DNA from: Pseudomonas peradeniyensis
Lineage (GTDB): Bacteria; Pseudomonadota; Gammaproteobacteria; Pseudomonadales; Pseudomonadaceae
Direction of reading: 5' to 3'
Assembly: GCF_014268935.2 (NCBI RefSeq)
Contig: NZ_JABWRJ020000001.1
Span: forward strand, 868,001-932,000
Length of the DNA stretch: 64,000 nucleotides
The notes under the pieces are model-generated. The model saw only the letters and a program-made list of their open reading frames with translations, was not told where the DNA came from and did no database searches. The position numbers and the translations under genes were made by a program. Position 1 is the stretch's first letter; every line of letters begins with the position of its first letter. Shown one piece after another: positions 35,385 through 45,522 of this stretch.

Positions 35385-36668
35385 TCAGAAGCCCAGACGA
35401 TCGCGCAGGCTGTAATACCAGGCACCAATGGCGCTGAACGGCACGCGCAGCATCTGCCCACCCGGGAACGGGTAGTGCGGCAGGCCGGCGAACGCATCGA
35501 AACGCTCGGCCTGGCCGCGCAGGGCCTCGGCCAGCACCTTGCCCGCCAGGTGGGTGTAGGTCACGCCGTGACCCGAGCAGCCCTGGGAGTAATAGATGTT
35601 GTCACCGATACGACCGACCTGCGGCAGACGCGACAGGGTCAGCAGGAAGTTGCCGGTCCAGGCGTAGTCGATCTTGACGTTCTTCAGCTGCGGGAAGGCC
35701 TTGAGCATCTTCGGACGGATGATCGCCTCGATGTTCGCCGGGTCGCGCGCGCCGTACACCACGCCACCGCCGAAGATCAGGCGCTTGTCGCTGGTCAGGC
35801 GGTAGTAGTCGAGCAGGTAGTTGCAGTCCTCGACGCAGTAGTCCTGCGGCAGCAGGGTGCGCGCCAGTTCCTCGCCCAGCGGCTCGGTGGTGATCACCTG
35901 GGTGCCGCATGGCATCGACTTGGCCGCCAGTTCCGGCACCAGGTTGCCCAGGTAGGCGTTGCCGGCGACGATGATGAACTTGGCGCGGACCTTGCCCTGT
36001 GGCGTGTGCACGACAGGGTTGGCGCCGCGCTCGATGCGCACGGCCGGGGTCTGCTCATAGATGATGCCGCCCAGCGACTCGACCGCGGCGGCTTCGCCCA
36101 GGGCCAGGTTCAGCGGGTGGATGTGGCCGCCGCTCATGTCGAGCATGCCGCCCAGGTAATTGTCGCAGGCCACCACTTCACGGATGCGCTTCTGGTCCAT
36201 CAGCTCCAGCTGGGTGTGGCCGAAGCGTTCCCACAGGCGCTTTTGCGATTCCAGGTGGCCCATCTGCTTGCTGGTCAGCGCGGCGAACACGCCGCCGTCC
36301 TTCAGGTCGCACTGGATGTCGTACTTGGCCACGCGCTCACGGATGATGCGCCCGCCTTCGAAGGCCATCTGGCCCAGCAGTTGAGCCTGCTTGGGGCCGA
36401 CGGTGCGTTCGATGACGTCGATGTCGCGGCTGTAGCTGTTGACGATCTGGCCGCCGTTGCGGCCCGAAGCACCGAAGCCGACCTTGGCGGCCTCGACGAT
36501 GCTCACCTTGAAGCCGTTCTCCAGCAGGAACAGGGCGCTGGACAGGCCGGTGTAGCCGGCGCCGATGATGCACACATCGGTTTCCACCTCACCCTGCAGC
36601 GCCGGACGTGGCGGCACCGGGTTGGCCGAGGCGGCGTAGTAGGACTGGGGGTAGGGGGTGTTAGCCAT
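35385..36668 (-). CDS. puuB: gamma-glutamylputrescine oxidase-like FAD oxidoreductase
   Basis: 427 residues, normal for PuuB. N-terminal FAD-binding Rossmann motif CIIGAGYTGLSSALFL, DAO-type second motif GRNGGQIVNSYSRD, and C-terminal YAWTGNFLLTLSRLPQVGRI and YSQGCSGHGVTYTHLAG. Oxidises gamma-glutamyl-putrescine (or a related amine) in polyamine breakdown. No other puu genes adjacent; Pseudomonas scatters them. Confidence 0.85.
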   Translation of the reverse strand: MANTPYPQSYYAASANPVPPRPALQGEVETDVCIIGAGYTGLSSALFLLENGFKVSIVEAAKVGFGASGRNGGQIVNSYSRDIDVIERTVGPKQAQLLGQMAFEGGRIIRERVAKYDIQCDLKDGGVFAALTSKQMGHLESQKRLWERFGHTQLELMDQKRIREVVACDNYLGGMLDMSGGHIHPLNLALGEAAAVESLGGIIYEQTPAVRIERGANPVVHTPQGKVRAKFIIVAGNAYLGNLVPELAAKSMPCGTQVITTEPLGEELARTLLPQDYCVEDCNYLLDYYRLTSDKRLIFGGGVVYGARDPANIEAIIRPKMLKAFPQLKNVKIDYAWTGNFLLTLSRLPQVGRIGDNIYYSQGCSGHGVTYTHLAGKVLAEALRGQAERFDAFAGLPHYPFPGGQMLRVPFSAIGAWYYSLRDRLGF

Positions 36669-36828
36669 GCTCGAGGAACCTCGTGTTTTATATTTTTAAC
36701 GAATGTACCGATGCTATCAATAATAATAAACACCCGCTAGTCGTCCGGTGAAAATCCTTTACGCCCCCCTGAAACCTGGCCTTTCTATAAATAGTTTAAG
36801 TTTCAGTAGCTTAGCGTGAAAAAAAGTG

Positions 36829-36856
36829 TTGACAGGGTATCTGGATCGCGTAGAAT
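36829..36856 (+). promoter_or_regulatory. sigma-70 promoter of tRNA-Val
   Basis: TTGACA (36829-36834), 16 bases, TAGAAT (36851-36856), 14 bases before the tRNA. A strong promoter; a GC-rich stretch after the -10 box suits a stringent-type discriminator. Confidence 0.85.
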
Positions 36857-36870
36857 GCGCCCCACACGAC

Positions 36871-36947
36871 AGGCACATAGCTCAGTTGGTTAGAGCACCA
36901 CCTTGACATGGTGGGGGTCGTTGGTTCGAGTCCAATTGTGCCTACCA
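36871..36947 (+). tRNA. tRNA-Val (GAC)
   Basis: 77 bases with encoded CCA. Acceptor AGGCACA pairs with TGTGCCT; anticodon loop TTGACAT between CCACC and GGTGG gives anticodon GAC; T loop TTCGAGT. Single gene flanked by its own promoter and terminator. Confidence 0.95.
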
Positions 36948-36956
36948 AATCAGAAG

Positions 36957-36985
36957 AGGGCGATCCGCAAGGATCGCCCTTTTTG
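36957..36985 (+). terminator. intrinsic terminator of tRNA-Val
   Basis: GGGCGATCC-GCAA-GGATCGCCC, a 9-base stem with tetraloop followed by TTTTT. Confidence 0.92.
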
Positions 36986-37102
36986 CTTTCCGCTGTTCGG
37001 TGTCCGCCGACACACGCTGCAACCTTCCACCTTCGCCTCATCCCTGCGGCTGTGCTATCCGCTCATGCTAGAATCCGCCCCTTCGAATCTGGAGGTACAG
37101 GC

Positions 37103-37672
37103 GTGCGCAAACTGGCGGTGGTAATGGCGGTGTTGGCCCTGGCGGGCTGTAACAACGAGGTCGAAGGCGTGCACAAGCAGGTGGCCGAACACCTGAACAA
37201 CCCCAAGACGGCCAAGTTCGCCAACGTGCGCTTCGACACCCAGGGCTCCATCTGCGGCCAGGTGCGCGGCAAGGACGACGCCGGGCAGTACGAGGCCTAT
37301 CGCAGCTACGTGGCGATCAAGCATGACGGCCAGTACGAAATCCTCATCGACGAAACCGGCAACAACCTGCGCATCCGCGAAGTCTGCGGTGGTGCCGACC
37401 TGCAGCGCCGCGCCGAGGCGCTGGCCGAGCAGCCGGCGCCGGAGGGTTGGGACGTCGAGGTGATCCAGGGGCCGAACATGGGCGCCCTGACCGACATGAC
37501 CGCCCGCCTGATCGAGAAGGGCATTCCGTCCTGGGTCGAGTACCGCGACGGCAAACCGGTGGTGCTGATGGGCCCGTTCCCGGCCAAGGCCGAGGCCGAT
37601 GCGCGCAAGGCCGAAGTGATGGCCAAGCTGGGCACCGACTCGATCGTCATCCAGCACGGCGTCAAGCGCTGA
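37103..37672 (+). CDS. SPOR-domain lipoprotein, hypothetical
   Basis: 189 residues from a GTG start placed 7 bases after GGAGG; the upstream frame crosses the tRNA. Lipobox LAGC with Cys at 15. A central domain (NNPKTAKFANVRFDTQGSIC, CGQVRGKD) resembles small proteins of phage or envelope origin, and the C-terminus looks like a SPOR domain (GIPSWVEYRDGKPVVLMGPF, AEADARKAEVM), which binds denuded peptidoglycan. Probably an envelope protein. Confidence 0.8.
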   Translation: MRKLAVVMAVLALAGCNNEVEGVHKQVAEHLNNPKTAKFANVRFDTQGSICGQVRGKDDAGQYEAYRSYVAIKHDGQYEILIDETGNNLRIREVCGGADLQRRAEALAEQPAPEGWDVEVIQGPNMGALTDMTARLIEKGIPSWVEYRDGKPVVLMGPFPAKAEADARKAEVMAKLGTDSIVIQHGVKR

Positions 37673-37692
37673 TCGCGACGGCCACATAAATC

Positions 37693-37720
37693 CCTGTAGG
37701 AGCGGGCTTGTCCCGCGATG
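37693..37720. repeat. single REP copy
   Basis: ctgtaggagcgggcttgtcc, single copy upstream of the HD-domain gene. Confidence 0.6.
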
Positions 37721-37809
37721 GCGTCAGAACAGGCTGCGGTGCTTCCCGGTCAGCCCGTGCAGCAGCAGCTATGCTGTCTACTGCGGGGGTTGAGTGGGGG
37801 AGGCGGCTC

Positions 37810-38235
37810 ATGGCGACGCTGGAGCGGGCCATTGCGATGGCCATCAAGGCGCATGAAGGGCAGTTCGACAAAGGCGGTGCGGCGTACATCCTCCACCCGT
37901 TGCGGGTGATGGAGCGGGTGATTACCCCGGAGCAGCGCATCGTCGCGGTACTGCACGACGTGCTGGAAGACACCCCGCTCACCCTGTCCGACCTCGCCCG
38001 CGAAGGTTTCCCGCTGAAGATCCTCGCCGCGCTGCTGGCGCTGAGCCGTCGTGAAGGCGAGAGCTACGAGGCCTTCGTCATCCGCCTGGGCGTCGACCCC
38101 CTGGCGCGCCAGGTCAAGCTCGCTGACCTGGCCGACAACAGCGATCTCTCACGCATCCCTTGCCCGGGCCCTGCCGACCTGGCCCGGCTGTGCCGTTACC
38201 AGCAGGCCAGCGCCTACCTGCAGGCGCTGGTCTGA
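37810..38235 (+). CDS. HD-domain phosphohydrolase, RelA/SpoT hydrolase-like
   Basis: 141 residues from the ATG at 37810 behind GGGGGAGG. Motifs AHEGQFDKGGAAYILHPLRV and VLHDVLEDTP are those of the HD hydrolase half of SpoT, and KLADLADNSD near the C-terminus fits the metal-binding Asp. There is no synthetase domain, so it may be a small alarmone hydrolase or a relative acting on other nucleotides. Stands alone. Confidence 0.82.
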   Translation: MATLERAIAMAIKAHEGQFDKGGAAYILHPLRVMERVITPEQRIVAVLHDVLEDTPLTLSDLAREGFPLKILAALLALSRREGESYEAFVIRLGVDPLARQVKLADLADNSDLSRIPCPGPADLARLCRYQQASAYLQALV

Positions 38236-38241
38236 CCCTGC

Positions 38242-38931
38242 TCAGCCGCAGGCCTTGAGGTTGACCGGCCCGACGAACTCGTTGCCGCGCCCCATCACGC
38301 ACGCCACCTGCTGGTTGCGCTGCAGCTCCCAGGCCTGCGGCGGGTAGGTCTTGTTCCAGGCCTCGAACAGCTGGCGGTCCTGCCTGGACAGCCTCAGGTC
38401 ATACTGCTTGCTCATATAGAAGTAGGTGCGCGCGATCATCCCGCGGATCGACGGGCGCGGCATGACCTTCTTGGCCTTGAAGTCGACCTGGGTCAGGCAG
38501 CTGCCGTACTGGCCGTGCTGCTCGGGCAGCCAGCCGAAGCTGAAGTTGCTGCGGTCGCCGTTGACCTCGCCGATGCTCGGCACCAGGTTGTGCAGGTCGG
38601 CCTCGGCGCGCTGGTAGACCTTGTCGTGGCGCGTGCAGTTCTTGCGCCCGCCGTCTTGCCAGCACTGGCGCTGGTGGCCGATCTGCCAGGCCGGGACGAT
38701 GTGCTCCCATTCGATGCGCGAGGCGCGGTTGAGGTTCTTGCGCGGCGCGTAGCCGCAGGAGGCCAGGTCGACCTTGTTGCCCTTGTACTTGCAGCCGCAA
38801 TAAAACTCCGTGGACTGCGGCGCGTACAGCTTCCAGGCGACCTTCTTGGCCTCCTGGAAGGTGCGCGGTGCGTCGGCGTGGGCGAGGGGGGCAAGCAGCA
38901 GCAGGCAGGCGGCGAAAAGCGAAACTCTCAT
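38242..38931 (-). CDS. endA: periplasmic endonuclease I
   Basis: 229 residues with signal peptide (MRVSLFAACLLLLAPLAHA). Family motifs FYCGCKYKGNKVDLASCGY, NRASRIEWEHIVPAWQIGH with the catalytic His, RQCWQDGGRKNC, and DLHNLVPSIGEVNGDRSNF. The conserved cysteines form disulfides in the periplasm. Cleaves double-stranded DNA; roles in DNA turnover and uptake barrier. Six bases separate it from the DUF1654 gene upstream. Confidence 0.94.
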   Translation of the reverse strand: MRVSLFAACLLLLAPLAHADAPRTFQEAKKVAWKLYAPQSTEFYCGCKYKGNKVDLASCGYAPRKNLNRASRIEWEHIVPAWQIGHQRQCWQDGGRKNCTRHDKVYQRAEADLHNLVPSIGEVNGDRSNFSFGWLPEQHGQYGSCLTQVDFKAKKVMPRPSIRGMIARTYFYMSKQYDLRLSRQDRQLFEAWNKTYPPQAWELQRNQQVACVMGRGNEFVGPVNLKACG

Positions 38932-38937
38932 GCGCGG

Positions 38938-39180
38938 TCAGTCTTCCTTCGGCACGGTCCAGAAAATCTGCACGCCGCCATCGTCGCGGTGGGCGAGGGT
39001 GACGTTGTCGTTCTCGGCGATTTCCTCGAGCAGGGTTGCCCAGTCGTCGGGCGACTCGTGCTCCAGGCGGAAGATCAAGGCGGCGCGGCTGCGCTGGGCG
39101 GTGGGGCTGTTGATGATCTTCTGGATGCGCTGACCCAGTAGTTCATAAGGGCTTGGCGACGCGGAGGCGGGTTTGGCCAC
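38938..39180 (-). CDS. DUF1654 protein
   Basis: 80 residues: SPYELLGQRIQKIINSPTAQ, then RAALIFRLEHESPDDW and GVQIFWTVPKED match the small DUF1654 family restricted to Pseudomonas. Function unknown. An ATG with weak ribosome site; upstream gene in a probable pair with endA. The gap 39181-39407 holds only a REP pair. Confidence 0.9.
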   Translation of the reverse strand: MAKPASASPSPYELLGQRIQKIINSPTAQRSRAALIFRLEHESPDDWATLLEEIAENDNVTLAHRDDGGVQIFWTVPKED

Positions 39181-39299
39181 GGGGCTTTTCCTTGTTTTGC
39201 TGTATGCGCATACAGTATTTCACTGTAAGCCGTTTCGCAACAGCAGGTAGGATGAAAGCCGTATAAGACCGTGGTAGAGGGATTGGTTCCATCGAAAGC

Positions 39300-39365
39300 A
39301 TCGCGGGGCAAGCCCGCTCCCACAAAGGTCATGTGTGCCTCGTGGGAGCGGGCTTGCCCCGCGAT
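39300..39365. repeat. REP palindrome pair
   Basis: atcgcggggcaagcccgctc and inverted gagcgggcttgccccgcgat with a 22-base spacer. Confidence 0.85.
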
Positions 39366-39407
39366 AGGGCCGGTATGTTCAACACCCCAACCCGAGGTGC
39401 ATGCCGA

Positions 39408-40571
<1,164 letters not shown>

Positions 40572-40753
40572 CTACCGTTCGTCGTATTTCATCTTGAAAC
40601 CCCTGTTTTGACTGGGGGTACTCGAAGCGACCAGAAGGTCAGAGGTGGGTGCGCGTGTTCGGCTGACCGAATTTTTGCTGGAAAGGTGTTCGGTTTTTCG
40701 GACGAATTGCGGATAATCCGACGCGCGTAGTCCTAGCTCCCTACGCAATGGAT

Positions 40754-40782
40754 TTGACAAAACCGGCGGCTGTTTCCATAGT
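40754..40782 (+). promoter_or_regulatory. sigma-70 promoter of ribose operon
   Basis: TTGACA (40754-40759), 17 bases, CATAGT (40777-40782). The 339-base gap 40500-40838 between ansB and rbsB otherwise shows only the operator and no gene. Confidence 0.6.
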
Positions 40783-40789
40783 TGGTTAC

Positions 40790-40803
40790 CGCAAACGTTT
40801 GCG
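40790..40803. promoter_or_regulatory. RbsR operator
   Basis: CGCAAACGTTTGCG, a perfect 14-base palindrome with the central CG pair of LacI-family operators, placed just after the -10 box over the expected start of transcription. RbsR, encoded in the operon, is the obvious ligand, released by ribose. Confidence 0.85.
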
Positions 40804-40838
40804 ATCCGATAAAAACCACAAGATTCGGAGTCATTTCC

Positions 40839-41786
40839 ATGAAACTGCCGTTCCCCGGCCGTCCGCTGGCCCTCGCCGTTTTCTCGTCGCTGCTGTTCTC
40901 CCTGTCCACCGCCCACGCCGAGGAAGCGCCCAAGGTCGCCCTGGTGATGAAGTCCCTCGCCAACGAGTTCTTCCGCACGATGGAAGACGGCGCCAAGGCC
41001 TACCAGAAAGACCACCCCGACGATTTCACCCTGGTGGCCAACGGCATCAAGGACGAGACCGACACCGGCAACCAGATCCGCATCGTCGAGCAGATGATCG
41101 CCACCGGCGCCAAGGCCCTGGTCATCGCCCCGGCTGACTCCAAGGCGCTGGTGCCGGTGATCAAGAAGGCCATGGACGCCGGCATCACCGTGATCAACAT
41201 CGATAACCGCCTCGACCCCGCCGTGCTCAAGAGCAAGGGCATCAGCGTGCCGTTCGTGGGCCCGGACAACCGCAAGGGCGCGCGCCTGGTCGGCGACTAC
41301 CTGGCCCAGCAGAAGCTCAAGGCTGGTGATCAGGTCGGCATCATCGAAGGCGTGCCGACCACCACCAACGCCCAGCAGCGCACCGCTGGCTTCAAGGACG
41401 CCATGGAAGCCGCGCAGATGAAGATCGTTTCGGTGCAGTCGGGTAACTGGGAGATCGACAAGGGCAACGCCGTGGCCGCCTCGATGCTCAACGAATACCC
41501 CGACCTGAAGGCGCTGCTGGCCGGCAACGACAGCATGGCCCTGGGCGCCGTCTCGGCCGTGCGCGCCGCCGGCAAGACCGGCCAGGTGCAGGTGGTCGGC
41601 TACGACAACATCAATGCCATCAAGCCGATGCTCAAGGATGGCCGCGTGCTCGCCACCCTCGACCAGGCAGCCAGCCAGCAGGCGGTGTTCGGTATCCAGG
41701 CGGCTCTGAAGATGCTCAAGGGCGAGAAGCCAGGCGTGGATGCCGACAATGTCATCCAGACGCCGGTCGAGCTGATTACCCAGTGA
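40839..41786 (+). CDS. rbsB: ribose ABC transporter, periplasmic binding protein
   Basis: 315 residues starting MKLPFPGRPL with signal peptide cut near AHAEEA. Type 1 periplasmic-binding fold: PKVALVMKSLANEFFRTMEDG, NGIKDETDTGNQIRIVEQMI and KALVIAPADSKALVPVI. First gene of the operon rbsBACRKD. Delivers ribose (and maybe other pentoses) to RbsAC. Confidence 0.93.
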   Translation: MKLPFPGRPLALAVFSSLLFSLSTAHAEEAPKVALVMKSLANEFFRTMEDGAKAYQKDHPDDFTLVANGIKDETDTGNQIRIVEQMIATGAKALVIAPADSKALVPVIKKAMDAGITVINIDNRLDPAVLKSKGISVPFVGPDNRKGARLVGDYLAQQKLKAGDQVGIIEGVPTTTNAQQRTAGFKDAMEAAQMKIVSVQSGNWEIDKGNAVAASMLNEYPDLKALLAGNDSMALGAVSAVRAAGKTGQVQVVGYDNINAIKPMLKDGRVLATLDQAASQQAVFGIQAALKMLKGEKPGVDADNVIQTPVELITQ

Positions 41787-41801
41787 AGTGATATCGCGGG
41801 G

Positions 41802-41890
41802 GCGTGGGAGCGGGCTTGCCCCGCGATGGTGTCGGAAGATGCAACAAGGGTATCTGCCCTGACGCTATCGCGGGGCAAGCCCGCTCCCAC
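41802..41890. repeat. REP palindrome pair inside the rbs operon
   Basis: gcgtgggagcgggcttgccc and inverted gggcaagcccgctcccac between rbsB and rbsA. Such a structure after the binding-protein gene can stabilise the upstream mRNA and keep rbsB in excess over rbsA and rbsC. Confidence 0.8.
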
Positions 41891-41940
41891 GAAAGCCCGC
41901 CTTATAAACGCGTCATGCTTCGTCCTAGGAGAGAATGGCC

Positions 41941-43494
41941 ATGTCAGTACCGGCCAATGAAACCGTGCTAGCCGTCAGCGGCCTGGGCAAGACCTACGCC
42001 CAGCCCGTGCTCGGCGACGTCACCCTCGAGCTGCGCGGCGGCGAGGTGCTGGCCCTGACCGGCGAGAACGGCGCGGGCAAGTCGACCCTGTCCAAGCTGA
42101 TCAGCGGCCTGGAGATCCCCACCACCGGGCAGATGCGCTATCGCGGCCAACCCTACAGCCCCGGCAACCGCGCCGAGGCCGAGCGCCTCGGCGTGCGCAT
42201 GGTGATGCAGGAGCTCAACCTGCTGCCCACCCTGACCGTGGCCGAGAACCTGTTCCTCGACAACCTGCCCAGCCGCCTCGGCTGGGTCAACCAGAAGCGC
42301 CTGCGCCAGCTGGCCAGCGCGGCCATGGCCCAGGTCGGCCTGGACGCCATCGACCCGGACACTCCCGTGGGTGAGCTGGGCATCGGCCACCAGCAGATGG
42401 TCGAGATCGCCCGCAACCTGATCGGCGACTGCCATGTGCTGATCTTCGACGAACCCACGGCCATGCTCACCGCCCGCGAGGTGGAGCTGCTGTTCACCCA
42501 GATCGAGCGCCTGCGCCAGCGCGGCGTGGCCATCGTCTACATTTCCCACCGCCTCGAAGAGCTGCAGCGCGTGGCCCAGCGCATTGCCGTGCTGCGCGAC
42601 GGCAAGCTGGTGTGCGCCGAGCCGATCCAGCGCTACAACAGCGAGCAACTGGTCAACCTGATGGTTGGTCGCGAGCTGGGCGAGCACATCGACCTCGGCC
42701 AGCGCAGCATCGGCGCGCCGCTGCTCAGGGTCGACAAGCTCAGCCGTGGCGACAAGGTGCGCGAAGTGTCATTCGAGGTCAGGGCAGGGGAGATCTTCGG
42801 CATCTCCGGCCTGATCGGCGCCGGGCGTACCGAACTGCTGCGCCTGATCTACGGTGCCGACCGCGCCGACAGCGGCCAGGTCGCCCTTGGCCAGCCGCCG
42901 CTGCCGGTGACCATCGATTCGCCCAAGGCCGCGGTCAAGGCCGGCATCGCCCTGATCACCGAGGACCGCAAGGGCGAAGGCCTGCTGCTGAGCCAGTCGA
43001 TCAGTGCCAACATCGCCCTGGGCAATCTCGGTGCAGTGTCCCGCGCCGGCGTGCTCGACCGCGACGCCGAACGTGAACTGGCCGAGCGCCAGATCGGCGC
43101 CATGCGCATCCGCAGCGCCAGCCCCGCCCAGGCCGTGGGCGAGCTGTCCGGCGGCAACCAGCAGAAGGTGGTGATCGGCCGCTGGCTGGAGCGCGACTGC
43201 CAGGTGCTGCTGTTCGACGAGCCCACCCGTGGCATCGACGTCGGCGCCAAGTTCGACATCTATGGCCTGCTCGCCGAACTCGCCCGCCAGGGCAAGGCCA
43301 TCGTCGTGGTGTCCAGCGACCTGCGCGAGCTGATGCTGATCTGCGACCGCATCGCCGTGCTCAGCGCCGGGCGCCTGATCGACACCTTCGACCGCGATCA
43401 TTGGACCCAGGACCAACTGCTTGCCGCCGCCTTCGCCGGCTACCAGAAACGTGATGCCCTGCTGCACGACGCAGCCCCCAGGATGGACGCATGA
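41941..43494 (+). CDS. rbsA: ribose ABC transporter, ATPase (double domain)
   Basis: 517 residues from the second in-frame ATG, which lies 9 bases after AGGAG; the first ATG (41935) is only 3 bases away. Two ABC domains: first Walker A GENGAGKST with IGHQQ signature and LIFDEPTAML, second with GLIGAGRTE, LSGGNQQK and LLFDEPTRGID. As usual for sugar importers, only one half has a canonical Walker A. Couples ATP to ribose uptake at the inner membrane. Confidence 0.95.
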   Translation: MSVPANETVLAVSGLGKTYAQPVLGDVTLELRGGEVLALTGENGAGKSTLSKLISGLEIPTTGQMRYRGQPYSPGNRAEAERLGVRMVMQELNLLPTLTVAENLFLDNLPSRLGWVNQKRLRQLASAAMAQVGLDAIDPDTPVGELGIGHQQMVEIARNLIGDCHVLIFDEPTAMLTAREVELLFTQIERLRQRGVAIVYISHRLEELQRVAQRIAVLRDGKLVCAEPIQRYNSEQLVNLMVGRELGEHIDLGQRSIGAPLLRVDKLSRGDKVREVSFEVRAGEIFGISGLIGAGRTELLRLIYGADRADSGQVALGQPPLPVTIDSPKAAVKAGIALITEDRKGEGLLLSQSISANIALGNLGAVSRAGVLDRDAERELAERQIGAMRIRSASPAQAVGELSGGNQQKVVIGRWLERDCQVLLFDEPTRGIDVGAKFDIYGLLAELARQGKAIVVVSSDLRELMLICDRIAVLSAGRLIDTFDRDHWTQDQLLAAAFAGYQKRDALLHDAAPRMDA

Positions 43495-44483
43495 AAACCA
43501 CAACAAACACCTCGGGCGCCGCGCCCGTGCGCCGCAGCGGCACCTATTTCGGCCTGGGCACCTACCTGGGCCTGGCCGGCGCCTTGCTGGCGATGATCGT
43601 GCTGTTCTCGATGCTGAGCAGCCACTTCCTGTCCTATGCCACCTTCAGCACCCTGGCCAACCAGATCCCCGACCTGATGGTGCTGGCGGTGGGCATGACC
43701 TTCATCCTGATCATCGGCGGCATCGACCTGTCGGTGGGCTCGGTGCTGGCCCTGGCCGCTTCGACGGTTAGCGTGGCGATTCTCGGCTGGGGCTGGAGCG
43801 TCCTGCCCGCCGCGCTGCTGGGCATGGCCGTGGCGGCACTGGCCGGCACCGTCACCGGCAGCATCACCGTGGCCTGGCGCATCCCTTCGTTCATCGTCTC
43901 GCTGGGCGTGCTGGAAATGGCCAGGGGCCTGGCCTACCAGTTCACCGACTCGCGCACCGCCTACATCGGCGACGCCTTCGCCTGGTTCTCCAACCCCGTG
44001 GCCTTCGGCATCTCGCCGGCGTTCATCATCGCCTTGCTGGTGATCGTCGCTGCCCAGCTGGTGCTGACCCGCACCGTGTTCGGCCGCTACCTGATCGGCA
44101 TCGGCACCAACGAAGAGGCCGTGCGCCTGGCCGGCATCGACCCGCGCCCCTACAAGATCCTGGTGTTCGCCCTGATGGGCGTGCTCGCCGGCCTCGCCGC
44201 GCTGTTCCAGATTTCGCGCCTGGAGGCCGCCGACCCCAACGCCGGCTCCGGCCTCGAGCTGCAGGTGATCGCCGCCGTGGTGATCGGCGGCACCAGCCTG
44301 ATGGGCGGGCGCGGCTCGGTCATAAGCACCTTCTTCGGCGTGCTGATCATTTCGGTATTGGCCGCCGGCCTGGCCCAGATCGGCGCCTCCGAGCCGACCA
44401 AACGCATCATCACCGGGGCGGTCATCGTCATCGCCGTGGTACTCGACACTTACCGCAGCCGGCGCGCGAACCGGCGGAACTGA
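43491..44483 (+). CDS. rbsC: ribose ABC transporter, permease
   Basis: 330 residues with eight to ten membrane helices and the BPD_transp_2 pattern: IIGGIDLSVGSVLALAAS and AVVIGGTSLMGGRGSV with GFGR-type segment LIGIGTNEEAVRLAGID. The start overlaps the rbsA stop by 4 bases (ATGA), so translation is coupled. Confidence 0.95.
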   Translation: MKTTTNTSGAAPVRRSGTYFGLGTYLGLAGALLAMIVLFSMLSSHFLSYATFSTLANQIPDLMVLAVGMTFILIIGGIDLSVGSVLALAASTVSVAILGWGWSVLPAALLGMAVAALAGTVTGSITVAWRIPSFIVSLGVLEMARGLAYQFTDSRTAYIGDAFAWFSNPVAFGISPAFIIALLVIVAAQLVLTRTVFGRYLIGIGTNEEAVRLAGIDPRPYKILVFALMGVLAGLAALFQISRLEAADPNAGSGLELQVIAAVVIGGTSLMGGRGSVISTFFGVLIISVLAAGLAQIGASEPTKRIITGAVIVIAVVLDTYRSRRANRRN

Positions 44484-44487
44484 AACC

Positions 44488-45513
44488 ATGGCAACCATCA
44501 AAGATGTCGCGGCACTGGCGGGGATTTCCTACACCACCGTGTCCCATGTACTGAACAAGACCCGCCCGGTCAGCGAGCACGTGCGCCTGAAGGTCGAGGC
44601 GGCGATTGCCGAGCTCGACTACGTGCCCAGCGCCGTGGCGCGCTCGCTCAAGGCGCGCAGCACCGCCACCATCGGCCTGCTGGTGCCCAACAGCGTCAAC
44701 CCGTACTTCGCCGAGCTGGCCCGGGGCATCGAGGACGCCTGCGAGCGCAACGGCTACTGCGTGATCCTGTGCAATTCCGACGACAACCCGCAGAAGCAGC
44801 GCAGCTACCTGCGCGTGCTCCTGGAAAAACGCATCGATGGGCTGATCGTCGCCTCGGTGGGCGAGGACCAGGACCTGCTCGACAGCCTCAGCGGCGTGCG
44901 CACGCCGATGGTCATCGTCGACCGCGCCCTGGACGGCGTCGAGGCCGACCTGGTGCGCATCGACCACGAGCAGGGCGCCTACCTGGCCACCCGTCACCTG
45001 CTGGAGCTGGGCCACCGCGAGATCGCCACCATCGGCGGTCCGGTGGACACCGGTGTCAGCCAGCTGCGCCTGGCCGGTTTCCGCCGGGCGATGGCCGAGG
45101 CCGGCGTGCGCATCGCCCCCGGCCATGTACTGCACAGCGACTTCACCAGCCCCGGCGGGCATGCCGCCGCGGCGCGCCTGCTCGACGGCGAGCGGCCCAC
45201 GGCGATCTTCGCCGGCAACGACATGATTGGTTTTGGCGTGTTGCGCGCCGCCGCCGAGCGCAACATCGACGTGCCCGGCGAGCTGTCGGTGATCGGTTTC
45301 GACGATATCGAGCTGAGCCGCTACGTGTACCCGGCGCTGACCACGGTCGGCCAGTCGATCCGCGAACTGGGCGAGAGTGCCGCCGGCCTGTTGCTGTCGC
45401 GCATCGTCACGCCGCGGCGCGACGGCGCCGCCGAGCAGCGCATCGTCGCCCCGCGCATCGTCTTGCGTGAATCCACCGGGCCGCGCCCGGACCTGTTCAA
45501 CGATTACCGTTAA
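44488..45513 (+). CDS. rbsR: LacI-family ribose repressor
   Basis: 341 residues. N-terminal HTH MATIKDVAALAGISYTTVSH and hinge AVARSLKARST, then the periplasmic-binding-like effector domain (TIGLLVPNSVNPYFAELARG, SVIGFDDIELSRY). Represses the operon through the palindrome at 40790-40803 in the absence of ribose. Starts 4 bases after rbsC. Confidence 0.93.
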   Translation: MATIKDVAALAGISYTTVSHVLNKTRPVSEHVRLKVEAAIAELDYVPSAVARSLKARSTATIGLLVPNSVNPYFAELARGIEDACERNGYCVILCNSDDNPQKQRSYLRVLLEKRIDGLIVASVGEDQDLLDSLSGVRTPMVIVDRALDGVEADLVRIDHEQGAYLATRHLLELGHREIATIGGPVDTGVSQLRLAGFRRAMAEAGVRIAPGHVLHSDFTSPGGHAAAARLLDGERPTAIFAGNDMIGFGVLRAAAERNIDVPGELSVIGFDDIELSRYVYPALTTVGQSIRELGESAAGLLLSRIVTPRRDGAAEQRIVAPRIVLRESTGPRPDLFNDYR

Positions 45514-45522
45514 GGAATACCC

